Positions 35,523-45,970 are shown, numbered from the stretch's first letter. The stretch is DNA of 64,000 bases from Massilia violaceinigra (GCF_002752675.1 NZ_CP024608.1:3038001-3102000); one strand, 5' to 3'. Numbers and translations are program-made. Notes: generated by a model not told the origin, from the sequence alone.

Positions 35523-37376
35523 ATGACCAAAGAACACGACTCAGAACAAAAGTACAGCCGTACCGCCTACGCCGACGGCCCGCGCCTGCTGGCCGATATC
35601 GGCGCGACCCACGCGCGCTTTGCCCTTGAAACCGCACCCGGCGTGCTGCGCTCGGTGCGCGTGCTCAAGTGCGACGACTTCTCGGGCATCGTCCCGCTGC
35701 TCCACACCTATCTCGCCGACCACGCCGGCATCCGCATCAATCACGCTGCCTTCGCCCTCGCGAACCCGATCAGCGGCGACATGATCCGCATGACCAACCG
35801 CGACTGGCAATTCTCGACCGATGAAGTGCGCCGCGAACTGGGCCTCAATACCCTGCTGATCGTGAACGACTTCACCGCCCTGGCGATGTCGCTTCCCGGC
35901 CTGTCGGGCGAGGACCTGATGCAGGTTGGCGGCGGAACGCCGGCAACGAATGCCGTTATCGGCGTCGTCGGACCGGGCACCGGCCTTGGCGTCTCCGGCA
36001 TGATCCCGACGGTTGACGGCTTCGTCACCCTCGGCAGCGAAGGTGGCCACGTCAATTTCGCCCCGGCCGACGAGCGTGAATTCGCGATTCTGCAATATGC
36101 ATGGAACGAGTGGTCGCATGTATCGAACGAGCGCCTGATCTCCGGCCCCGGCATGGAAATCATCTACCGCGCGCTGGCCCAGCGCAACGGTGTGCAGGCC
36201 ACGCCACGGACCTCGCCCGAGATCATCACCGGCGCGCTGGACGATAACGACCCGCTCTGCCTCGAAGTGCTCGACTGCTTCTGCGGCATGCTTGGCGGCG
36301 CGGCCGCCAACCTTGCCGTCACGCTCGGCGCCTTCGGGGGCATCTTTATCGGCGGCGGCATCGTGCCGCGCATGGGCGAATGGTTCGCCACATCGACGTT
36401 CCGCGCGCGCTTCGAGGCCAAGGGCCGCTTCACGTCCTACCTCGGCCAGATCCCGACTTACGTCATCATGATTCCCAACCCGGCCTTCATCGGCGTGGCG
36501 ACGATCCTGTCCGAACACCTGCGCGGGCGCAGCGGCGCCAACACGCTGATGGAGCGCGTGCAGCATCTGCAGCACGAACTGTCGCCGGCCGAACAGCGCG
36601 TCGCGACCCTGGTGCTGGAACATCCGCGCAAGGTCCTCGGCGAACCGATCGCCGAGATCGCGCGCCTGGCCGACGTCAGCCAGCCGACCGTGATCCGTTT
36701 CTGCCGCTCGCTGGGCTTTCTGGGCCTTGCCGACTTCAAGCTCAAGTTCGCAAGCAGCCTGACCGGGACCATCCCCGTGCGCCACAGCCAGGTGCGGGTA
36801 TCCGACAGCACGCACGACCTGTCGGCCAAGGTGATCGACAATACCGTGTCGGCGATTTTGAAATTCCGCGACCAGCTCGACGTGGTGTCGATCGACCGCG
36901 CTATCGCGCTGCTGCGCAAGGCCAACCGGGTCGAGTTCTACGCGATGGGCAATTCACGCGTGGTGGCGCTGGACGGCCAGCACAAATTCTTCCGCTTCCG
37001 TATTCCCACCTCGTCGTACGGCGACTCGCATCTGTTCACGCTGGCCGCCGAACTGCTCAAGCCGGGCGATGTGGTGATCGCCATTTCCACCTCGGGCCAG
37101 TTGCCGGAGCTGCTGGCGGCCGTGGATGCGGCGCGCGCCACCGGCGCCGACGTCATTGCGATTACCAGCAGCAAATCGGCGCTGGCGAAGCGGGCGACTA
37201 TTTGCCTGGCGGTCGATCACAGCGAAGACAGCACCAGCTTCCTGTCGATGATCTCGCGCGTGCTGCAGCTTCTGCTGATCGATATTCTGTCGGTCGGCAT
37301 TTCGCTCGGTGCGCAGGGCGACGATCCGGCGGATCACGAGAAAAAGCGCTCGCTCATCTCGCACCTCGATATCTGA
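35523..37376 (+). CDS. Bifunctional glucokinase / RpiR-family regulator (copy 1)
   Basis: A 617-residue fusion. Residues about 18-340 are bacterial glucokinase (LLADIGATHARFAL phosphate loop, IVNDFTALAMSLPG with the catalytic Asp, GPGTGLGVSG, GSEGGHVNFAP). Residues about 345-430 are an RpiR-type helix-turn-helix (PIAEIARLADVSQPTVIRFCRSLGF), and residues about 460-600 a SIS phosphosugar-binding domain (EFYAMGNSRVVALD, DVVIAISTSGQLPELL). It should phosphorylate glucose and regulate DNA in response to a sugar phosphate, as HexR does. Both halves look intact. The start follows a 196-bp gap. Its stop codon abuts that of the convergent pullulanase. Confidence 0.92.
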   Translation: MTKEHDSEQKYSRTAYADGPRLLADIGATHARFALETAPGVLRSVRVLKCDDFSGIVPLLHTYLADHAGIRINHAAFALANPISGDMIRMTNRDWQFSTDEVRRELGLNTLLIVNDFTALAMSLPGLSGEDLMQVGGGTPATNAVIGVVGPGTGLGVSGMIPTVDGFVTLGSEGGHVNFAPADEREFAILQYAWNEWSHVSNERLISGPGMEIIYRALAQRNGVQATPRTSPEIITGALDDNDPLCLEVLDCFCGMLGGAAANLAVTLGAFGGIFIGGGIVPRMGEWFATSTFRARFEAKGRFTSYLGQIPTYVIMIPNPAFIGVATILSEHLRGRSGANTLMERVQHLQHELSPAEQRVATLVLEHPRKVLGEPIAEIARLADVSQPTVIRFCRSLGFLGLADFKLKFASSLTGTIPVRHSQVRVSDSTHDLSAKVIDNTVSAILKFRDQLDVVSIDRAIALLRKANRVEFYAMGNSRVVALDGQHKFFRFRIPTSSYGDSHLFTLAAELLKPGDVVIAISTSGQLPELLAAVDAARATGADVIAITSSKSALAKRATICLAVDHSEDSTSFLSMISRVLQLLLIDILSVGISLGAQGDDPADHEKKRSLISHLDI

Positions 37377-40094
37377 TCACTCCACGAACACGACGGCGGT
37401 ACGCGCGGGGATGGTAAAACGTCCCGTCGCGCTGTCAAACGTGCTTGCCGCGGCACGCTGGTCGGCTGCGGTGGGTGCCGTATGCACCGGATGCAGGCGC
37501 AGGCGCCTGCCGCGCATCTCGGCCACATCGAGCGTGTGCGCCACCTTGTCCACATTGATGAAGTACGTCACGCCCGCAAAACCGGCGCCGGCGTAGCCCG
37601 TGCCATCGATATGCGCAGCGATCACGGTGGGAACCTGCTTCGACCCGGTGTTGTAGAAGCGCAGGCGCTGCCCGATGTCCTGCGCGCTGCGCATGCGGAA
37701 CAGCGTGGAGCTGGCCCTGATTTTCAGCAGGTCGCGAAACGCATTGCGCGTGAAGGCGATATCGGCCGGCGCGGGCTTGAGCGCGGCATTGGCCAGCAAG
37801 GGTTTGATCAGCGCGTAGTCCTTGGCGTTGTCGTCGGCCGGCGGTGCGCCGGTGCCGAAGTAATTGTCCTGGTAAGTCCAGTCGATGCGGTTGAACCAGT
37901 CGCCCGAATTGAAGCTGTTGCGGTCCATCGACTTCGAACGCAAGGTGTCGATCCCGGCGTGGAAGTAGGCCACGCCCTGGCTAAACGCGTTGATTGCCGT
38001 GCCCAGTGTCTGCACCCGGGCGCGCTCGGCGCCTGATGTCGCCAGCGGCAGCTTGAACACGTTCATGTCGTACAGCGTCTGGTTGTCGTGATTCTCGACG
38101 TAGTTGACCACTTCACCGGGCTCGCTGGCGTATCCGGCCGGCTGGCCGTTGTAGTCGATGGCCTCCAACGCCAACGTGCTGTCTTTCCAGGTCGTCATGG
38201 CGTAGCTGCGCACCGAACCGGCCAGCCCAACGCGCACCATGTCGGCCGCCTGCATCAGGTCCGCCGGCGCCCGCTCGCCGGCCAGCGCATTCGGGTCGTA
38301 CACCAGACCGTTGATGTAGCCCTGGCGCCGGATCAGGTCCGCCCCGCCATCGGCCGCCGAGCCACCGCGTACATGGTCGCGCGCCCGGTCGCTGAAGGTG
38401 CCGATGCCGCTGCCGTTCAGCGACAATTGCGACGCTTGCATGAAGCGCGCGCCATCGGCCACCTCGCCGAAGTTCCAGCCTTCGCCGATCAGCTGTACAT
38501 GGCGGCCCGCCGCCGCGTTCACGCGCGCCTGCAACCGCTCCATCGCCGCGCGCGGCTGGTGGCCCATCAGGTCGAAACGGAACGAGTCGATCCTGTACTC
38601 GCGCGCCCACAAGGCGGCCGAGTCGATCATGAGTTTGGCCATCATGCGGTTTTCGGTCGCGGTGTTGTCGCAGCAGGTCGACTGCTCGACGCCACCGGCT
38701 GCGTTCAGGCGGTGGTAGTAGCCGGGCACAATGCGGTCGAGGACCGATTTTTCCTTCTGGCCGGAGGCAAAGGTGTGGTTGTACACCACGTCCATGCCGA
38801 CCCGCAGGCCGGCCCGGTGCAGGTTCATGACCATGCCGCGCAATTCGACGATGCGCGTGGCACCATCAGCCGCATCGCTGGCGTAGCTGCCTTCCGGCGC
38901 GTTGAAGTGATATGGGTCGTAGCCCCAGTTGAAGCAATCGGTTGCCGCTGTCTGCCTGATCAGCGTCTGCTGCGCTTCGCTTTCCGCCGCGCCGGTGGGA
39001 GCCGGCTGTGCGCATCCGCGTTCCGGAATGGTGGCGATGTCGTACACCGGCAGCAGATGTACGTCGGTCATGCCGGTGCGGGCGAGGGCGGCCAGATGCT
39101 TCATGCCGTTCGAGCCTGTGTGGGAAAAAGCGGCGTACTTGCCACGCCTGGCCGCCGGCACGGTGGCGTCGTTGATCGAAAAATCACGCACGTGCAGCTC
39201 GTAGACGACCATGTCGGTCTGCGTCGTGACTGTCGCCGGTGGCGCCGACTTGTCCCAGCCGGCCGGCTTTAGTCGCGGCGAGGCCAGGCTGGCGATGTAG
39301 CTGCGTTTCGAGTCGGTGGTCAGGCTGACCGAATACGGGTCGGTCACCATGTTGCGCACCAGGCCCGTGCCATCAGCCACCACGTCGACCGCGTATTTGT
39401 AGTATTTGCCGGACAGGTCGCCTTTTCGGGTGGCGCTCCAGATACCGGTCGCGCGGTCGAGCCGCATCGTATCGATCGCTGTCGCGCGCCCGCTGCCGCT
39501 GTCATAGGTGCAGACGGATACCTGACGCGCAGTCGGCGCCCACAGCTTGAAAGTGGTGCTCCGGCGCGCAGGGATGGCACCGAGATCGCTCGCCGATTCC
39601 GCGGCCGCATAAAGATCGTCGAGCGCGCCCGCCGCCTGCAGCCTTGTCGCCGCGCGCACTTTTCCGTCCTCGTCCTCCTGCACCAGTACCAGCTGCTGGC
39701 GGTGCAGGTCGGGCAGGCGCGCCAGATCGGATGCCGCTACGATCAGCACCGCGCCCTTGCCGACGTACTTGAAGCGCTGCGCCACGTCCGGCGCCAGTGC
39801 GCCGCTGAAAGCAGCGAGCGACAGGGCGCCTGATGCACCGGTGACCGTGCCGCCGGTCGGCGCGGCGATGGTGCCGTCGGGCGAGTGATAGAGTTTGAAT
39901 CGTCCCGCGTTCTCCACGCCGGGCCATTGCGCAAGGCGCCGGTCCAGCCAGACGGCGCGTGCATCGATGCTGCCGGGCGACGGCTGCACGATCGTTTGAA
40001 ACGCGTCGCTGTCGCAGACCGCTGCCATCTGCGAGGCCGACGCCGATGCGCTGGCGCCGGCGAGGACTGCGGCCCTGAAAAGTGAGAAGGTCAT
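37377..40094 (-). CDS. pulA: Secreted pullulanase-type alpha-1,6-glucosidase (GH13)
   Basis: A 905-residue exported pullulanase with an N-terminal signal segment (about 1-22), starch-binding and linker regions, a CBM48-type domain around residues 185-290 ([18 protein letters not shown]) and a GH13 barrel. The pullulanase signature appears as [17 protein letters not shown]. Catalytic residues are in [22 protein letters not shown] and [10 protein letters not shown]. It cleaves alpha-1,6 bonds in pullulan, amylopectin or glycogen fragments. It is transcribed convergently with the glucokinase fusion, with stop codons touching. An operator-like palindrome lies 105 bases upstream of the ATG. Confidence 0.92.
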   Translation of the reverse strand: MTFSLFRAAVLAGASASASASQMAAVCDSDAFQTIVQPSPGSIDARAVWLDRRLAQWPGVENAGRFKLYHSPDGTIAAPTGGTVTGASGALSLAAFSGALAPDVAQRFKYVGKGAVLIVAASDLARLPDLHRQQLVLVQEDEDGKVRAATRLQAAGALDDLYAAAESASDLGAIPARRSTTFKLWAPTARQVSVCTYDSGSGRATAIDTMRLDRATGIWSATRKGDLSGKYYKYAVDVVADGTGLVRNMVTDPYSVSLTTDSKRSYIASLASPRLKPAGWDKSAPPATVTTQTDMVVYELHVRDFSINDATVPAARRGKYAAFSHTGSNGMKHLAALARTGMTDVHLLPVYDIATIPERGCAQPAPTGAAESEAQQTLIRQTAATDCFNWGYDPYHFNAPEGSYASDAADGATRIVELRGMVMNLHRAGLRVGMDVVYNHTFASGQKEKSVLDRIVPGYYHRLNAAGGVEQSTCCDNTATENRMMAKLMIDSAALWAREYRIDSFRFDLMGHQPRAAMERLQARVNAAAGRHVQLIGEGWNFGEVADGARFMQASQLSLNGSGIGTFSDRARDHVRGGSAADGGADLIRRQGYINGLVYDPNALAGERAPADLMQAADMVRVGLAGSVRSYAMTTWKDSTLALEAIDYNGQPAGYASEPGEVVNYVENHDNQTLYDMNVFKLPLATSGAERARVQTLGTAINAFSQGVAYFHAGIDTLRSKSMDRNSFNSGDWFNRIDWTYQDNYFGTGAPPADDNAKDYALIKPLLANAALKPAPADIAFTRNAFRDLLKIRASSTLFRMRSAQDIGQRLRFYNTGSKQVPTVIAAHIDGTGYAGAGFAGVTYFINVDKVAHTLDVAEMRGRRLRLHPVHTAPTAADQRAAASTFDSATGRFTIPARTAVVFVE

Positions 40095-40199
40095 CTGGCG
40101 TCCGGTGTCGTCGTTGTAGAAGCGCCAGGACAGCGAGGTTATCTTTGCTACACCCCGATTTCGTCCAAGCCCCCGATTTTTGCATATTATCGGCGACTT

Positions 40200-40214
40200 T
40201 GTAGTGAAATTACA
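40200..40214. promoter_or_regulatory. Operator-like palindrome upstream of pulA
   Basis: TGTAGTGAAATTACA matches TGTAGYNNNRCTACA at 11 of 12 fixed positions. It lies in the 128-bp gap between the response-regulator stop and the pulA start. Confidence 0.55.
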
Positions 40215-40222
40215 TATGCTGG

Positions 40223-41554
40223 CTATTTTTTGCCAGGAGCCAGCTGATATTTTTTGAGCTTGTCGTACAGGGTTTTACGCGGCACGCCGAGTTGGTCGGC
40301 GGCGGTCGATACGTTCCCGTCAACCGCATCGAGCGCGTTGGCGATCAGTTCGCGCTCGTAGGCGTCGAGCTGCTGCGGCAGCGTCAGTGCGGCGCCCGGG
40401 ATGGAGGTGGGGGCGGGCGCCGGCGCGGCAACGATGCCAAGCACCAGCCGCTCGGCGAAGTTACGCAGCTCACGCACGTTGCCCGGCCACTCCGCCGCCT
40501 GCCACTGGCTCATTTGCTGGCTGCTCCACTGCGGCACCGGCCGCCCGTAGCGCTGCGCCGCATCCTGCGTGAAGTGCGCCATCAGCGGCGCGATGTCGTC
40601 GCGCCGTTCGTTCAGGCGCGGCAGGTCGATGGTGGCCACGCCGATGCGGTAGTACAGATCTTCGCGAAAGCGGCCCTCCGCGCTCAGTTCCAGCAGGTCG
40701 GCCTTGCTGGCCGCGATGATGCGAAAGTTCACCGCAATCGCCTCGTTGCCGCCCAGCCGCTCGAGCCGGCGTTCCTGCAGCACCCGCAGCAGCTTGACCT
40801 GCAGCGCCATCGGCATGCTCTCGATCTCGTCGAGGAACAGGGTACCGCCGTTGGCGTATTCAAGCTTGCCGATGCGGCGTTTGTGCGCGCCTGTAAAGGC
40901 CCCCGCTTCGTGCCCGAACATCTCGCTCTCGAACACCGATTCGGGCAGGGCGCCGCAATTGATCGCGACAAAATTGCCCTTGCGCGCGCTGGCCGCGTGG
41001 ATCAGGCGTGCGACGACTTCCTTGCCGGTGCCGGTCTGGCCGTTGATTAGTATGTCCACGCCGGCCGGCGCGATATTGCGCACCAAAACCTTGAGCCGTT
41101 CGATGGCGTCGGAGTGTCCCACCAACTGCGGCGTATCCGGATGCAGCGCCCACGCGGTCTTGAGGCGGCGGTTTTCCAGCACCAGGCTGCGCCGCTCCTG
41201 CGCGCGCCGGACCGCGTCGAGCAGGCGTTCGGCGCCGAACGGTTTTTCGATGAAGTCGTACGCGCCCGCGCGCATGGCGCCCACCGCCATCGCCACGTCG
41301 CCATGGCCGGTGACCATGATCATGGGCAGTTCCGCGTCCAGCGCCACTACTTGGGCCAGCAGGTCGAGGCCGGAGCGTCCGGGCAGCCGGACATCGCTGA
41401 CGATCACGCCATCGAAAGCCGCGTCCAGCGCCGCCCCGGCTTCTTCGGCGCTGGCAAAGGCGCGCACGCCGAAGCCCCCCAGTTCCAGGGTCTGGGTGGT
41501 GGCCAGGCGCAGCGGCGCTTCGTCTTCCACCAGGATGGCTTGCATGGTTTTCAT
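40223..41554 (-). CDS. Sigma-54-dependent response regulator (DctD/NtrC type)
   Basis: A 443-residue three-domain regulator. The receiver (about 1-125) has acceptor Asp in GVIVSDVRLPG. The AAA+ domain (about 145-375) has Walker A NGQTGTGKE, the sigma-54 contact loop GAFTGA and Walker B GTLFLDEIE. A Fis-type helix-turn-helix (GNVSTAADQLGVPRKTLYDKLKKY) ends the protein. It overlaps the sensor kinase gene by four bases. DctD is the nearest well-known relative, but no C4-dicarboxylate carrier gene is nearby. The transporter upstream is the best guess for a target. I found no convincing -24/-12 promoter in the nearby gaps. Confidence 0.88.
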   Translation of the reverse strand: MKTMQAILVEDEAPLRLATTQTLELGGFGVRAFASAEEAGAALDAAFDGVIVSDVRLPGRSGLDLLAQVVALDAELPMIMVTGHGDVAMAVGAMRAGAYDFIEKPFGAERLLDAVRRAQERRSLVLENRRLKTAWALHPDTPQLVGHSDAIERLKVLVRNIAPAGVDILINGQTGTGKEVVARLIHAASARKGNFVAINCGALPESVFESEMFGHEAGAFTGAHKRRIGKLEYANGGTLFLDEIESMPMALQVKLLRVLQERRLERLGGNEAIAVNFRIIAASKADLLELSAEGRFREDLYYRIGVATIDLPRLNERRDDIAPLMAHFTQDAAQRYGRPVPQWSSQQMSQWQAAEWPGNVRELRNFAERLVLGIVAAPAPAPTSIPGAALTLPQQLDAYERELIANALDAVDGNVSTAADQLGVPRKTLYDKLKKYQLAPGKK

Positions 41555-43323
41555 TCGTTCTCCTCGTCGTTTTCCCTGCCCGGCAGCGGCAGACGCACCT
41601 CGAACTGGGCGCCGCCGCCGGGGCGGTTGCTGCCTTCGAGTCGCCCGTTCATGGCTTGCACGATCGATGATGATATCGCGAGCCCGAGCCCGAGGCCCTT
41701 GCCCGATGGTTTGGTAGTAAAAAATGGCTCGAACAGGTGGGCAGCCACGCTGTCGGACATCCCCGGCCCACTGTCGGCGATGCGCACCACGGCGTAGCCA
41801 TCCTGCTGCGCCAGCGTGACCGACACTTCACGTACTGCTGCGTCGTCGACGGCGTCGAGCGCATTGCGCAGCAGGTTGATGAACACCTGCTCGATGCGTA
41901 CGGCGTCGCCGGTGATCAGCAGCGGAGCGGGCGGCGGCAGCGCCAGCGCGACGCCCAAGCGTTTGAATTCGCCCTGCAGCAAAAATGCCGAGGCGGCGAG
42001 GGACTGGGCGATGTCGACCGTCGCCACGGCGTCGCTGCGCCGCGCGAAGCCCTTCAACTGGCCGATGATGGCGCCCATGCGCGCGCTGGCGTCGCTGATG
42101 TGGGTCAGGTTGGCGCTGGCCTGCGCTTGCTGCCCGCGTTCGAGAAAGGTGCGCGCGTTGTCGGCAAACGCGCGGATCGCGGCCAGCGGCTGGTTCAGTT
42201 CATGCGTGACGCCGGCCGCCATCTGTCCCAGCATTGCGAGCTTGCCCGCCTGGACCAGCTGGTCCTGGGTCGAGCGCAGCACATGTTCGGTTTGTTTCAG
42301 GGTGGCGTAGCGCGCTTCCAGGTCGTCGTTGGCCTGGCGCAGCAGCGCGGTGCGCTCGGCCAGTTTCACATCGAGTTCGCCCGCCGCACGCTGCAACGCC
42401 GCATTGGCGGCCTGGCGCTCTTCGAGCCGGCGGCGGCGCTGGTACATGGCCCAGGCGGCGACGATGGCGCTGGCCGCGACCAGGGCGGCTGCCAGCGCCC
42501 ACAGGGCCGCCACGCGCTGCACCCGGCCCGGCGCGGGGAACAGCATCAGCTGCCACCCCAGGGGGCCCGTCTTGCGCGCGGCATGCGGCGCCGGCTGCCC
42601 CTCGATGGGGGTGATGGCGCGGCGCGCGTATTGGTCGGTGCTGGCCAGCTCGCGCTGGGTGGCGGCGCTCAGGGGGTGCAGGCTGCGGTACTTCCATTGC
42701 GGCCGGTTGGACAGGAACACCACGTCGGCACGGTCGGCCAGCACGATGGTGTCCTCGGCGCCGGCCCAGTTTCGTTCAAATTCGTCGAGGCTGATCTTGA
42801 CCGCGACCACGCCGCTCACGGTGGCGCCGATCATCACCGGCTGGGCGATGAAGTAACCGGGTTCGCTGGTCGTGCTGCCGATGCCGTAAAAGCGCCCGGC
42901 GCGCCCGGCCAGCGCTTCGCGAAAATACGGACGGTAGCCGAAGTTCCTGCCCACGAAGGTGAGCGGCAAATCCCAGTTGCTGGCGGCGATCGTGTTGCCG
43001 GCGCGGTCCATCAGGTAAATGGCGCCCACCCGCGACTGGCGGGCGATCGCCTTGAAGCTGCGGTTGACCTGATCGATGCGCGCGCGCTCGCCGGGTTGGG
43101 CGAGCAGCGCGGCCACGTTTTCCTGCAGGCCGACGACGTAGGGCAGCGTTTCGAACTTGTCGAGCGCCGATTCCAGTTCGGGCGCCATCAGCTGCAGCTG
43201 GCGCGCGCCGCGTTCGAGTTCGTCGGCAGCGCCCTGGCGCGCCGCCCAGTGATAGGCGCCCGCAATCAGCCCCGCGCTGACGAGCAGCGCGAGGAGCCAG
43301 GCGAGTTGTCGTTTTACGTGCAT
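41551..43323 (-). CDS. Membrane sensor histidine kinase (DctB type)
   Basis: A 590-residue sensor with membrane helices near residues 8-28 and 265-290 flanking a periplasmic double-cache domain (SRVGAIYLMDRAGNTIAASNWDLP, GRNFGYRPYFREALAG, YGIGSTTSEPGYFIAQPV). The latter sequence is typical of DctB-like sensors for small organic acids. A coiled coil leads to HisKA with LGQMAAGVTHELNQPLAAIRAF and an HATPase domain (NLLRNALDAVD, DSGPGMSD, GLGLGLAISSSIV). It lies 45 bases downstream of the ABC ATPase gene on the same strand, so kinase, regulator and transporter may share a transcript. Confidence 0.9.
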   Translation of the reverse strand: MHVKRQLAWLLALLVSAGLIAGAYHWAARQGAADELERGARQLQLMAPELESALDKFETLPYVVGLQENVAALLAQPGERARIDQVNRSFKAIARQSRVGAIYLMDRAGNTIAASNWDLPLTFVGRNFGYRPYFREALAGRAGRFYGIGSTTSEPGYFIAQPVMIGATVSGVVAVKISLDEFERNWAGAEDTIVLADRADVVFLSNRPQWKYRSLHPLSAATQRELASTDQYARRAITPIEGQPAPHAARKTGPLGWQLMLFPAPGRVQRVAALWALAAALVAASAIVAAWAMYQRRRRLEERQAANAALQRAAGELDVKLAERTALLRQANDDLEARYATLKQTEHVLRSTQDQLVQAGKLAMLGQMAAGVTHELNQPLAAIRAFADNARTFLERGQQAQASANLTHISDASARMGAIIGQLKGFARRSDAVATVDIAQSLAASAFLLQGEFKRLGVALALPPPAPLLITGDAVRIEQVFINLLRNALDAVDDAAVREVSVTLAQQDGYAVVRIADSGPGMSDSVAAHLFEPFFTTKPSGKGLGLGLAISSSIVQAMNGRLEGSNRPGGGAQFEVRLPLPGRENDEENE

Positions 43324-43368
43324 GATCGGCCCACGGTGAGTGGCCTCGATTCTACTGCACGCGCATGC

Positions 43369-44166
43369 TCAGTCGACAGCCGCCATCCTGATTTCATCGT
43401 TGTGGTGGCGCTGCTGCTCTTCCATCACCAGTGCCCCCAGCTCGCGCTTAAGTTCATTGAAAGCTGCCGACGACGGATCGCGCATGCGCGGCAGTTCAAC
43501 GATGATGTCGCGCTTGACGGTGCCCGGCCGGTAGGTCATCACGATGATGCGGTCGGCCAGGTAGATCGCCTCTTCGATGCTGTGGGTGACGAACACGATG
43601 GTCTTTTTCAGGTCGGCCCAGATGCGCAGCAGCTCGTCCTGCAGGTTGCGCCGGGTGAGGGCGTCGAGCGCGCCGAACGGTTCGTCCATCAGCATGATGG
43701 GCGAGTCGAGCGCCAGCACGCGCGCGATCGCCACGCGCTGGCGCATGCCGCCCGACAGGTCCTTGGGAAAGCGATGCCGGAAATCCGACAGCGACAGCAT
43801 CTCCAGCAGGGCGCCGACGCGCTGGTCGATCGCGGCCGGCTCCATGCCCTTGATCCCGAGGCCGAAGCCGATGTTCTTTTCGACTGTCATCCAGGGGAAC
43901 AGGGCGTACTCCTGGAACACCATGCCCCGGTCCGGGCCGGGGCCGGTCACGCGCGCGCCATTGGCGTGGATGTCGCCGGTGGACGGCAGCGAAAAACCGG
44001 CGATGGCATTGAGCAGGGTCGATTTTCCGCATCCCGATGGCCCCAGCAGGCAGACGAACTGGCCGTCCGGGATGTGCAGGTTGATGTCGCGCAGGGCGGT
44101 CACTTCGCGCTCGCCGGCATTGAATATCTTGCTGACGTTCGCAACGTCGATATGGGAGGAAGTCAT
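43369..44166 (-). CDS. ABC transporter ATPase, nitrate/sulfonate/taurine type
   Basis: A 265-residue importer ATPase with Walker A GPSGCGKST, signature LSGGMRQR, Walker B IMLMDEPFGALD and switch histidine FVTHSIEEAI. These match the SsuB/TauB/NrtD class. The ATG at 44166 is preferred to the in-frame start at 44184 because GGAG lies just before it and the upstream permease stop is two bases away. It is the third gene of the SBP-permease-ATPase set. Confidence 0.9.
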   Translation of the reverse strand: MTSSHIDVANVSKIFNAGEREVTALRDINLHIPDGQFVCLLGPSGCGKSTLLNAIAGFSLPSTGDIHANGARVTGPGPDRGMVFQEYALFPWMTVEKNIGFGLGIKGMEPAAIDQRVGALLEMLSLSDFRHRFPKDLSGGMRQRVAIARVLALDSPIMLMDEPFGALDALTRRNLQDELLRIWADLKKTIVFVTHSIEEAIYLADRIIVMTYRPGTVKRDIIVELPRMRDPSSAAFNELKRELGALVMEEQQRHHNDEIRMAAVD

Positions 44167-44167
44167 G

Positions 44168-44989
44168 TCAGCTCTCCAGGCCACGGTGCCAGCGCAGCAA
44201 ATGGTTGTTCAGTTTATTCATGGCGATGTCGATGCCCAGGCCGAGGAGGCCGATGCTGATCATGCCGGCGACGATTTTGTCGGACCAGAAGTATTCGCGC
44301 GCTTCGAGAATACGGAAACCCAGCCCGTTGTTCACAGCGATCATTTCGGAGACGATGACGACGATGAACGCGGTACCGATCCCGATCCGCACGCCGGACA
44401 GGATGTACGGCACGGCGGCCGGCAGCATCACGCGCAGGAACATGGTGCTCTGGCTGGCGCCCAGGTTGCGCGCGGCACGGATATAGATGCTGTCGACCTG
44501 GCGCACCCCGGCGATGGTATTCATCAGCACCGGGAAGAACGCGCCGATGGCGATCAGGAACACGGCCGGCGCATTGCCAAGGCCGAACCACAGGATCGCC
44601 AGCGGAATGTAGGCGATCGGCGGAATCGGGCGCAGCACCTGCATCAGGGGATTGAGCCACGCGTACATGGTGCGGCTCGATCCCATCGCCAGCCCGAGCG
44701 GCAGGGCCAGCCCGGCGCCGATGACGAAACCGACCACCACGCGGTACATGCTGCCCATGGTGTCGATCAGCAGTTCGCCCGAAAACATCCACGCCAGGCG
44801 CGATCCGGCGGCCGGGTCGTAGGCGCTCAAGGGCAGCGCATACTCGATCCACTTGAGCAGCACCGCCCATGGCGATGGCAGCACCTGCGGGTTGATCACC
44901 CCCAGCATTGCCCCGGCCTGCCACAAGGCGATGATGACGACCGGTACGACGAATCCAACGGCGCTTTCGCGCCATTTAGCTTGGGTCAT
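44168..44989 (-). CDS. ABC transporter permease, nitrate/sulfonate/taurine type
   Basis: A 273-residue inner-membrane permease with about six helices and the EAA-type loop (RAARNLGASQSTMFLRVMLPAAVPYILSGVRIGIG), typical of SsuC/TauC. It starts 12 bases after the binding-protein stop and ends one base before the ATPase start, a compact co-translated unit. Confidence 0.9.
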   Translation of the reverse strand: MTQAKWRESAVGFVVPVVIIALWQAGAMLGVINPQVLPSPWAVLLKWIEYALPLSAYDPAAGSRLAWMFSGELLIDTMGSMYRVVVGFVIGAGLALPLGLAMGSSRTMYAWLNPLMQVLRPIPPIAYIPLAILWFGLGNAPAVFLIAIGAFFPVLMNTIAGVRQVDSIYIRAARNLGASQSTMFLRVMLPAAVPYILSGVRIGIGTAFIVVIVSEMIAVNNGLGFRILEAREYFWSDKIVAGMISIGLLGLGIDIAMNKLNNHLLRWHRGLES

Positions 44990-45001
44990 GAAGGCCTCCG
45001 C

Positions 45002-45970
45002 TTACTGGACGGACAGGGACTTCTTGGCCTGGTCGAGCAGGTCGGTCTTGACCCAGTCCTTGGCGAGCGGCGGCGTGCGCATCTTGCCGGTACCGGTTTT
45101 GGCCATCACGTCGGTGGTGGTCTGGATATGCTCGATGCTGACGTCGTAGGTGTAGGGCGAGTTGGCGATCGCGTCCTCGAAATCGTCCTTGGTGATCTGG
45201 TTCTTGAACATCGATTCGCGCACATATTTTTCGCCGGCTGCCTTGTTATCGATGAACAGCTTGGTGGCCTGCACGAAGCAGCTCATGAACTTGGCCGCAG
45301 TGGCGCGGTTCTCCTTGTAGAATTTTTCGCTCATGACGAGCGTGCGTACCGGCTCGCCGATCGGGGTATCGTAGGGCTTCATCACTTCCATGCCGAAGCC
45401 CTTGTTGATCGCTTGCGACGATTGCGGCTCGCTTTGCATGATCGCGTCCAGGTTCTTGCCGAGCAGCGCCTGGTTCAGGTCCGCGAACGCGAGGTAAATG
45501 ACATGCACGTCCTTGCCGGCCGAATCGGACCAGGTCAGGCCATGCTTGGCAAGCTGCGCATACAGCAGCACTTCATGGATGCCGCCGCGCGTCACGCCGA
45601 CCTTCTTGCCCTTGAGGTCCTTGACCGACTTGATGCCGCCGTCGGGGCGCGCGACCAGGCGCGCGCCACCTTTAGCGAAACCGGCCACGATGTAAATGGG
45701 AGCGCCATTGGCGCGGCCGGAAATGGCCGCTTCCGATGCGGTGGCGCCGACGTCGAGGTCTCCCGACAGGATCGCCTGCATCACGTCGGGGCCTTTGGCG
45801 AACATGTTCTCTTCCACCTTGATGCCGCACTTGGGCGCGATCTCCTTGATGTACGAGACGGCGCCGTAATGGGCGAATTTGAGGTTGCCGAGCCTGACGA
45901 CATTGTCGGCTGCTTGAGCGGACGCGGACAGGGCGGCAGCCGCCAGGATCAGGTGGTGGATGGTTTTCAT
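45002..45970 (-). CDS. ABC transporter periplasmic substrate-binding protein (NMT1/SsuA-like)
   Basis: A 322-residue exported binding protein with signal peptide MKTIHHLILAAAALSASAQA. The body has the NMT1/SsuA pattern (GDLDVGATASEAAISGRANGAPIYIVAGF, VKDLKGKKVGVTRGGIHEVLL). Members bind sulfonates, nitrate, thiamine precursors or aromatic acids, and the ligand cannot be chosen from sequence. Four downstream genes on the same strand (permease, ATPase, sensor kinase, regulator) suggest the ligand is also the signal. An operator-like word with 10 of 12 matches lies at 45984-45998, 13 bases upstream; I give it little weight. Confidence 0.87.
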   Translation of the reverse strand: MKTIHHLILAAAALSASAQAADNVVRLGNLKFAHYGAVSYIKEIAPKCGIKVEENMFAKGPDVMQAILSGDLDVGATASEAAISGRANGAPIYIVAGFAKGGARLVARPDGGIKSVKDLKGKKVGVTRGGIHEVLLYAQLAKHGLTWSDSAGKDVHVIYLAFADLNQALLGKNLDAIMQSEPQSSQAINKGFGMEVMKPYDTPIGEPVRTLVMSEKFYKENRATAAKFMSCFVQATKLFIDNKAAGEKYVRESMFKNQITKDDFEDAIANSPYTYDVSIEHIQTTTDVMAKTGTGKMRTPPLAKDWVKTDLLDQAKKSLSVQ

